Below, one piece after another: positions 29,833 through 35,148 of a stretch of 35,148 nt of DNA. The translations under genes were made by a program, and so were the position numbers. The stretch covers positions 1 through 35,148 of the forward strand of contig DXFM01000040.1 in NCBI GenBank assembly GCA_019114465.1, given 5' to 3'. The notes under the pieces are model-generated. The model was not told the DNA's origin. It did no database searches and saw nothing but the letters and a program-made list of their open reading frames with translations. The number at the start of each line of letters is the position of its first letter. Positions within the stretch are counted from its first letter, which is position 1. Origin of the DNA: Candidatus Lachnoclostridium avicola. Its GTDB lineage: Bacteria > Bacillota > Clostridia > Lachnospirales > Lachnospiraceae.

Positions 29833-30897
29833 ATGGGAAATCTCCTGACTTACAGCGGCCTTACCACAAAGGTCCGGGCCATGGAAAGCCGCTTTCTCAC
29901 AAAGCAGCAGTTCTCAGAGCTGGCAGCCCTGTCCACCGTGGGGGAGGCCCTGGATTTTATCAAATCCCAGCCCGCCTACGCAGACCTGCTCGCCGGAGCG
30001 GACAGCACCATCCACCGCTCAGATCTGGAAAAACTGCTTATTTTATCCAGGTACCGCGATTTTGAGAAGCTGTACCGTTTCTCCGGACCGGAACCGAGAA
30101 AATTCTTGAACCTGTATATTTCCACTTTTGAGATCTCTCTGCTGAAACGATGCCTGAGAAATATCGCCCACCCGGAAGAGGGGGCTTCAGACCTCTCGGC
30201 ATTCCAGGATTTCTTCGCAGCCCACTCCAGGCTGGATGTGGCAAAGCTGACAGCAGCTTCCACCGTGGGAGAGCTCACCGCCGCTTTGGCGGATACGCCC
30301 TACTACAGCCTCTTTTCCAAGCTGGAAGAGGGGGAGGAGGTCTCTCTGTTCGACTATGAGATGCAGCTGGATCTGCACCATTTTAAATGGGTTTGGAAAA
30401 TCAAGGACAAATTTACCAATAAGGACGAGCGGAATACCCTGACCCAGTGCTTCGGCTCCAAGCTGGACCTGCTGAACATTCAGTGGATCTACCGCTCAAA
30501 AAAATACTATCACCTGGAACCGGCTGATATTTATTCTCTTCTCATCCCAGTCAACTACCGCCTGAAGCAGGATGAGATTACAAAGCTGGCGGAGGCCGGA
30601 AATCTGGATGAATTTTTCACCATACTGGCAGGGACTCACTACGGCGCCCTCTCCCGGACTGATCTGAGGATCACTCCCGACCTGGAGGCGCTCTACGAGC
30701 AGGTGATGAACCGGATCTACTCCATGACCGCGAGAAAACATCCCTACTCCGCCGCAGTCCTGAATTCCTATTTTTATTTTAAGAATCTGGAAATCCACCG
30801 GCTGATCACCGCCATCGAGTGTATCCGCTACGGAGTGGATCCCAATGAGATTCTTTCCTATATCATAAAAGACACCAAAGGGGGTAACGGAAAGTGA
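29833..30897 (+). CDS. ntpC: V-type ATPase subunit C
   Basis: This 354-residue protein is the V-type ATPase C (AC39/d-like) subunit, the funnel-shaped socket between the central stalk and the membrane ring. Seen: the N-terminal TYSGLTTKVRAMESRFLTKQ start typical of the family, three helical repeats with ILSRYRDFEKLY and YFYFKNLEIHRLITAIECIR near the C-terminus, and the usual length. It starts four bases after the stalk subunit stop with AGGAG ahead, and overlaps subunit I by four bases (GTGA). Confidence 0.92.
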   Translation: MGNLLTYSGLTTKVRAMESRFLTKQQFSELAALSTVGEALDFIKSQPAYADLLAGADSTIHRSDLEKLLILSRYRDFEKLYRFSGPEPRKFLNLYISTFEISLLKRCLRNIAHPEEGASDLSAFQDFFAAHSRLDVAKLTAASTVGELTAALADTPYYSLFSKLEEGEEVSLFDYEMQLDLHHFKWVWKIKDKFTNKDERNTLTQCFGSKLDLLNIQWIYRSKKYYHLEPADIYSLLIPVNYRLKQDEITKLAEAGNLDEFFTILAGTHYGALSRTDLRITPDLEALYEQVMNRIYSMTARKHPYSAAVLNSYFYFKNLEIHRLITAIECIRYGVDPNEILSYIIKDTKGGNGK

Positions 30898-32837
30898 TTG
30901 AAAAGATGAAATTCTTAAGCATCACCGGACCGAAAGCCGACATTGACCGGGTCGTGGACAAGTATCTTTCCAAATACGAAATCCAGCTGGAGAACGCCCT
31001 GTCGGAACTGCGGTCCGTGAAAGACTTAAGGCCGTTTACGGAGACTAATCCCTACAAGGATATGTGCGCCCGGGCCGCGGAGCTGGCTGAACCGCTGAAG
31101 CAGAATGGCGGAAACAGCGGGGAGGCAGCTCTTCCCGATGTTTCCCTGGATGAGGCTCTCGACACCGTCTCCCGCATTTCCTCCGACCTGGAGGCGTGGA
31201 ACAAGGAGAAAGCCACCCTGGAGCAGAGGGTATCCGCCCTGGAGGAATCCCGGGCCAGGATCTCTCCTTTTACCGATCTGAACTACAATTTGAGCGCCAT
31301 CCTTCATTTTAAGTACATCCGGTTCCGGTTCGGACGGATTCCGAAGGATTATTTCCGGAAATTTACGGACTACGTGTACGACACCATCGACACCGTCTAT
31401 TACAAGTGCAGCGAGGAAGGGGACTATGTCTGGATCGTCTACTTTGTTCCGGAGTCCATCTCCAAAAAGATTGACGCCATCTACGCGTCCATGCACTTTG
31501 AGCGCTACCTCATCCCCGACGAGTATGAGGGCACGCCCCTGGAAGCAGGCGAGGCGCTGGAGCAGCAGATCGCCGGCATGAAGCAGCAGATCGCTGAGTT
31601 AGACAAAAAGCAGGACGCCTGCCTGGAGGAAAACCGCACCGCCATCCTGGCAGCGGACGCCCGCCTCTCCCGCTACGCGAAGAATTTTGACGTGCGCAAG
31701 ATGGCGGCCTGCACCAGAAACAAAAATTCCACCTTCTACATCCTGTGCGGCTGGATGGTGAAGGAACAGGCGGAAGCTTTCCGGGAAGAGATCAAAAACG
31801 ATCCCGACGTATTCCTCATCGTGGAGGAGGATCATGAGAACATTCTCAGCAAACCGCCCACGAAGCTGAAGAATCCCCGGCTGTTTCGCCCCTTTGAGAT
31901 GTTTATCCGGATGTACGGCCTGCCTTCCTACGAGGAGCTGGATCCCACCATTCTCATCGGACTGACCTACTCGTTCCTGTTTGGATTTATGTTCGGTGAC
32001 GCCGGCCAGGGCCTGTGCCTTCTAATCGGCGGATTTCTGCTGTACCGGGCCAAGAAGCTGAACCTGGCAGCCATTATTTCCTGCTGCGGCTTCTTCTCCA
32101 CCATCTTCGGATTCCTGTTCGGCAGCGTCTTCGGATTTGAGGATATTATCGAGCCCCTGTGGCTCCGCCCGGCGGACGCCATGATGGATCTTCCCTTTAT
32201 CGGAAGACTGAACACCGTATTCGTGGTGGCCATCGCCATCGGCATGGGCATTATCCTGCTGACCATGATTTTAAATATCATCAACAGCGTCAGGGAAAAG
32301 GATACGGAAAAGATCTGGTTTGATACCAACGGCGCCGCCGGACTGGTGTTTTACGGCAGCCTGGTTCTGACCATCGTCCTGTTCATGACCGGCCGTCCCC
32401 TTCCCGCAGCCGCAGTGCTGGCGGTGATGTTCGGCCTGCCCTTAATCCTCATGTTCTTCAAGGAACCGCTGACAGCCTTCCTGGAGAAAAAAGCGGAGAC
32501 GGCGGTTCCGGGCGGAAAGGCAATGTTTGTGATCCAGGGCTTCTTTGAGCTGTTTGAAGTGCTGCTCAGCTACTTTTCCAACACCCTGTCCTTCGTCCGT
32601 GTGGGCGCTTTCGCCGTGAGCCACGCGGCCATGATGGAGGTGGTTCTCATGCTGGCAGGCGCCGAGGCGGGAGACCCCAACTGGATCGTGGTGGTCCTGG
32701 GCAACCTGTTCGTCTGCGGCATGGAAGGATTGATCGTGGGCATTCAGGTGCTTCGTCTGGAATACTATGAGCTGTTCAGCCGTTTCTACAGAGGAAGCGG
32801 AAGAGAATTCAAGCCCTACGGAAATGCCAGGGCTTAA
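30894..32837 (+). CDS. ntpI: V-type ATPase subunit I (a subunit)
   Basis: This 647-residue protein is the membrane stator subunit that carries the ion half-channels. Seen: a soluble N-terminal half (1-345) of the alpha-beta hairpin kind, then seven to eight membrane spans from about 350. YSFLFGFMFGDAGQGL lies at the start of the membrane half, and the key arginine Arg569 is in SFVRVGAFAVSHAAM, facing the rotor ring. Translation starts at GTG 30894, overlapping the TGA of subunit C; the alternative ATG four codons on would lose the conserved IEKMKFLSITGP lead. A GGGGGTAACGG site precedes it. Confidence 0.94.
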   Translation: MIEKMKFLSITGPKADIDRVVDKYLSKYEIQLENALSELRSVKDLRPFTETNPYKDMCARAAELAEPLKQNGGNSGEAALPDVSLDEALDTVSRISSDLEAWNKEKATLEQRVSALEESRARISPFTDLNYNLSAILHFKYIRFRFGRIPKDYFRKFTDYVYDTIDTVYYKCSEEGDYVWIVYFVPESISKKIDAIYASMHFERYLIPDEYEGTPLEAGEALEQQIAGMKQQIAELDKKQDACLEENRTAILAADARLSRYAKNFDVRKMAACTRNKNSTFYILCGWMVKEQAEAFREEIKNDPDVFLIVEEDHENILSKPPTKLKNPRLFRPFEMFIRMYGLPSYEELDPTILIGLTYSFLFGFMFGDAGQGLCLLIGGFLLYRAKKLNLAAIISCCGFFSTIFGFLFGSVFGFEDIIEPLWLRPADAMMDLPFIGRLNTVFVVAIAIGMGIILLTMILNIINSVREKDTEKIWFDTNGAAGLVFYGSLVLTIVLFMTGRPLPAAAVLAVMFGLPLILMFFKEPLTAFLEKKAETAVPGGKAMFVIQGFFELFEVLLSYFSNTLSFVRVGAFAVSHAAMMEVVLMLAGAEAGDPNWIVVVLGNLFVCGMEGLIVGIQVLRLEYYELFSRFYRGSGREFKPYGNARA

Positions 32838-32888
32838 CATATAATCACGAAAATCTCAAAAAACGGAATAGAGAGGAGAATTCAAATT

Positions 32889-33323
32889 ATGTCTACATTA
32901 GTAAAAATCACACTGGCGGCAGCACTGATTCTTAGCATCGCAGTTCCCTTCGGAGCCTTCGCCCTGGGCGAGAAATCCAAAGGCCGCTATAAAAAAGCTC
33001 TGGCCTGCAACATCGTTCTGTTCTTCGGAGTAATGGCCGTTTCCGCCGTCCTCATGTTCTCCGGCAGCGCTTACGCCGCGGAAGAGGCCGCTTCCACAGC
33101 CGCTTCCTCCGCCACCGGCTTCGGCTATCTGGCGGCAGCTCTCTCCACCGGACTTTCCTGTGTGGGCGGCGGCATCGCCGTTTCCGCAGCGGCTTCCGCA
33201 GCTCTGGGCGCCATCAGCGAGGATTCCTCCATTCTTGGTAAATCCCTCATCTTCGTAGGACTTGCCGAAGGTGTGTGTCTGTACGGCCTGATCATCTCCT
33301 TCATGATCCTGGGACAGCTGTAA
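32889..33323 (+). CDS. ntpK: V-type ATPase rotor subunit K
   Basis: The 144-residue proteolipid is the rotor ring subunit. Four hydrophobic segments are visible (about 4-28, 39-60, 75-107 and 117-142). The second hairpin has the Gly/Ala-rich helix LSTGLSCVGGGIAVSAAASA and the ion-binding Glu127 in FVGLAEGVCLYGLIISF. The first hairpin lacks an acidic residue, so each subunit has one ion site. At the place of the Enterococcus Na+ ligand Gln110 there is glycine (93-95). Whether Na+ or H+ is carried stays open. It begins 51 bases after subunit I with AGAGGAG upstream. Confidence 0.92.
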   Translation: MSTLVKITLAAALILSIAVPFGAFALGEKSKGRYKKALACNIVLFFGVMAVSAVLMFSGSAYAAEEAASTAASSATGFGYLAAALSTGLSCVGGGIAVSAAASAALGAISEDSSILGKSLIFVGLAEGVCLYGLIISFMILGQL

Positions 33324-33324
33324 T

Positions 33325-33633
33325 ATGAAAATGTACCTGATCAGCGACAACACCGACACCTACACCGGCATGAGACTGGCCGGCGTGGAGGGCGTGGTTG
33401 TCCATGAAAAGAAGGAGCTTCAGGAAGCTCTGGATAAAGTTCTGGCCGACAAGGAGATCGGGATCGTCCTGCTCACGGAAAAGTTCGGGAGAGAATTCCC
33501 CGACGTGATCAACCAGCTGAAGCTGGAGTACAGAACTCCTCTGTTTGTGGAGATCCCCGACCGCCACGGAACCGGCCGCAAGCCCAACTTTATCACCGAT
33601 TACGTGAACGAGGCCATCGGCCTGAAATTATAG
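33325..33633 (+). CDS. ntpF: V-type ATPase subunit F
   Basis: The 102-residue product matches V-type subunit F, a central-stalk regulatory part with a Rossmann-like fold: KMYLISDNTDTYTGMRLAGV at the start, IGIVLLTEKFGREFPDVIN in the middle and PLFVEIPDRHGTGRKPNF near the end. It starts one base after the K stop (TAA-T-ATG) with only a weak GGGACAG site, so translation likely continues from the K gene. Confidence 0.93.
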   Translation: MKMYLISDNTDTYTGMRLAGVEGVVVHEKKELQEALDKVLADKEIGIVLLTEKFGREFPDVINQLKLEYRTPLFVEIPDRHGTGRKPNFITDYVNEAIGLKL

Positions 33634-33651
33634 GAAGGCAGGTGAACGGAT

Positions 33652-34257
33652 ATGACAACCGATGAAAAATTACAGCATTTCCTGGATTTCTGCATGGAAG
33701 ACTCCAGAGCCCGCAGCGCGAAAATGCTGGACGACTGCTCTGCCGCCCTGGAAAAGACCTTTGAGGAGCACAAGGAGGCCGCCAGGCACCAGGCAGAAAT
33801 GCGGATTCAGATAGAGAAAGACAAGATCAAACGGGAGATCAACAAACAGCTCTCCATGGAACAGCTGGAGATCCGCCGGGAGCTGAGCAAAAAGCAGGAA
33901 GAACTGAAAGACATGCTTTTTGTGGAGCTGAAAAACCGCCTGGCTTCTTTTATGGAGACCTCCGAGTACCAGCACATGCTGGAGCGGCAGATCGAGCAGG
34001 CCAGGGAGGTGGCGGGAAACGCCCCCCTGATCGTCTACCTGGATCCCACAGACGAGGATAAGCTGCAGCGGATCGCCCTCCACCAGGGCTCCGGCGTGGA
34101 GCTTCGCCTCAGCCAGTATTCCTTCGGCGGCGGCACCCGGGCGATGATCCCGTCCCAGAATATCCTGATCGACAATTCCTTTACCTCCCGCATCGAGGAG
34201 GCAAAGCGTCACATTTCATTCCATCTGACAGAAAAAGGAGGACAGGGCCATGACTAG
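33652..34257 (+). CDS. ntpE: V-type ATPase subunit E
   Basis: This 201-residue protein is the long peripheral-stalk subunit. Residues 1-110 are a continuous charged helix (EEHKEAARHQAEMRIQIEKD and onwards) that would coil with the G/H subunit, and the C-terminal part (115-195) has the globular fold with IVYLDPTDEDKL and GGGTRAMIPSQNILIDNSFT typical of subunit E. ATG 33652 follows GGCAGGTGAACGG. Its stop overlaps the start of subunit A by eight bases. Confidence 0.92.
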   Translation: MTTDEKLQHFLDFCMEDSRARSAKMLDDCSAALEKTFEEHKEAARHQAEMRIQIEKDKIKREINKQLSMEQLEIRRELSKKQEELKDMLFVELKNRLASFMETSEYQHMLERQIEQAREVAGNAPLIVYLDPTDEDKLQRIALHQGSGVELRLSQYSFGGGTRAMIPSQNILIDNSFTSRIEEAKRHISFHLTEKGGQGHD

Positions 34258-35148
34258 AACAGGCATAATCTACGGCGTCAACGGCCCCATTGTACATGTA
34301 AAGGGCGACGTGGGTTTTGAAATGCACGAGATGGTCACTGTGGGAAAGGATCATCTGGTGGGCGAGGTCATCGGCCTTGCCTCTGACTCCACCACCATCC
34401 AGGTGTACGAGGAGACCACCGGGATCAAGCCGGGCGAGACCGTGGAAGGAACGGGAGCTCCCGTATCCGCCACCCTGGCCCCCGGCATTTTAAATAATAT
34501 TTTCGACGGAATCGAGCGTCCCCTGTCGGAGATCGCAAAGACCGGCGGCGCCTACATTCCCAGGGGCGTCAACGTCAGCTCCCTGGACACGGAAAAGCTG
34601 TGGGACACCCACATCACCGTCAAGGCGGGAGATCATCTCTACCCCGGCTCCATCATCGCGGAGGTTCCGGAGACCCCTGCCATCGTCCACAAGGTCATGA
34701 TTCCCCCGGATGTGGAAGGTTTTGTGGTGGATGTGGTATCTGACGGAAAGTACACCATCAGCGACCGGCTGCTGACCCTTCAGCTCCCCGACGGCAGAGA
34801 AAAAGAGATCACCATGACCCAGAAGTGGCCCATCCGGGTGCCCAGACCGGCGGCAAAGCGTTTTCCGCCTACCGTGCCCCTGATCACCGGCCAGAGAATC
34901 CTGGACACCATGTTCCCCTTAGCGAAGGGCGGCACCGCCGCCATCCCCGGCGGTTTCGGAACGGGAAAAACCATGACCCAGCACCAGATCGCCAAGTGGT
35001 CTGACGCGGACATTATCATATACATTGGCTGCGGCGAGCGGGGAAATGAGATGACCCAGGTTCTGGAAGAATTTTCCCAGCTGGTGGATCCCAAATCCGG
35101 CAACCCCCTGATGGACCGGACCACCCTGATCGCCAACACCTCCGACAT
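34250..35148 (+). CDS. ntpA: V-type ATPase catalytic subunit A (cut by window edge)
   Basis: The first 299 residues of the catalytic subunit are present. Seen: the N-terminal barrel TGIIYGVNGPIVHVKGDVGF, the long insert typical of A subunits (PRGVNVSSLDTEKLWDTHIT), RPPTVPLITGQRILDTMFPL as in the family (written here after KRF), and the P-loop GGFGTGKT at 234-241 followed by IYIGCGERGNEMTQVLEEF. ATG 34250 lies inside the last codons of subunit E behind AAAGGAGGACAGGG. The rest of the gene, and presumably subunits B and D, lie beyond the right edge. Confidence 0.96.
   Translation, partial: MTRTGIIYGVNGPIVHVKGDVGFEMHEMVTVGKDHLVGEVIGLASDSTTIQVYEETTGIKPGETVEGTGAPVSATLAPGILNNIFDGIERPLSEIAKTGGAYIPRGVNVSSLDTEKLWDTHITVKAGDHLYPGSIIAEVPETPAIVHKVMIPPDVEGFVVDVVSDGKYTISDRLLTLQLPDGREKEITMTQKWPIRVPRPAAKRFPPTVPLITGQRILDTMFPLAKGGTAAIPGGFGTGKTMTQHQIAKWSDADIIIYIGCGERGNEMTQVLEEFSQLVDPKSGNPLMDRTTLIANTSD

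Overview
The window looks like a chromosomal segment of a Clostridia member, most likely a Lachnospiraceae-type gut anaerobe. The evidence is a fairly GC-rich genome (roughly 55-58% by eye), strong AGGAGG ribosome sites, sigma-A type promoters, a type III glutamine synthetase, a class II aldolase, a V-type ATPase operon, a K+-dependent membrane pyrophosphatase, and the gene order rho - rpmE - DUF1385 - prmC - prfA, which I recall as common in Firmicutes. No phage, transposase, CRISPR array or rRNA was seen.

Layout. 1-331: start of rfbA (dTDP-sugar synthesis), minus strand. 538-2520: hppA. 2521-2913: gene-free stretch with the hppA promoter and copy 1 of a palindromic repeat. 2914-7887: translation and transcription-termination block on the minus strand (prfA, prmC, DUF1385, rpmE, rho). 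7983-11319: tightly packed minus-strand genes for a phosphodiesterase-like protein, rarA and a polysaccharide deacetylase. 11580-16773: glnA type III, fba, an AI-2E/YtvI-type membrane protein and an RluA-type pseudouridine synthase whose coding sequence carries a cluster of DnaA-box-like 9-mers. 16885-17535: trhA (hemolysin III family), plus strand, convergent with an NlpC/P60 lipoprotein (17733-19316, minus); copy 2 of the repeat lies between them. 19483-23716: plus-strand group of trmB, an undescribed 55-residue Cys-rich protein, trxA, tRNA-Lys(CTT), a small membrane protein and a large HEPN/DUF4145-like, acidic, membrane-anchored SH3 protein. 23873-29267: minus-strand metabolic locus with a PHP-like metallohydrolase, an SLC13-type permease and two translationally coupled LysR regulators. 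29517-35148: V-type ATPase operon, subunits G/H, C, I, K, F, E and the start of A.

How the genes fit together. The left half is mostly housekeeping: peptide release, RF methylation, ribosomal protein L31, Rho, replication-fork repair, nitrogen assimilation and glycolysis. Two ion-pumping systems, HppA and the V-ATPase, sit at the two ends, which suits an anaerobe that couples PPi and ATP to Na+ or H+ gradients. The LysR-LysR-permease-hydrolase set looks like a self-contained uptake and degradation unit for an unknown organic anion.

The observations I rate highest are the ~89-bp palindromic element that abuts a terminator T-tract in both of its copies, the DnaA-box cluster inside the pseudouridine synthase gene, the small CxxC protein with its own promoter ahead of trxA, the HEPN-like/SH3 surface protein, and the PHP/SLC13/double-LysR locus. 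None is proven novel: no database search was possible.
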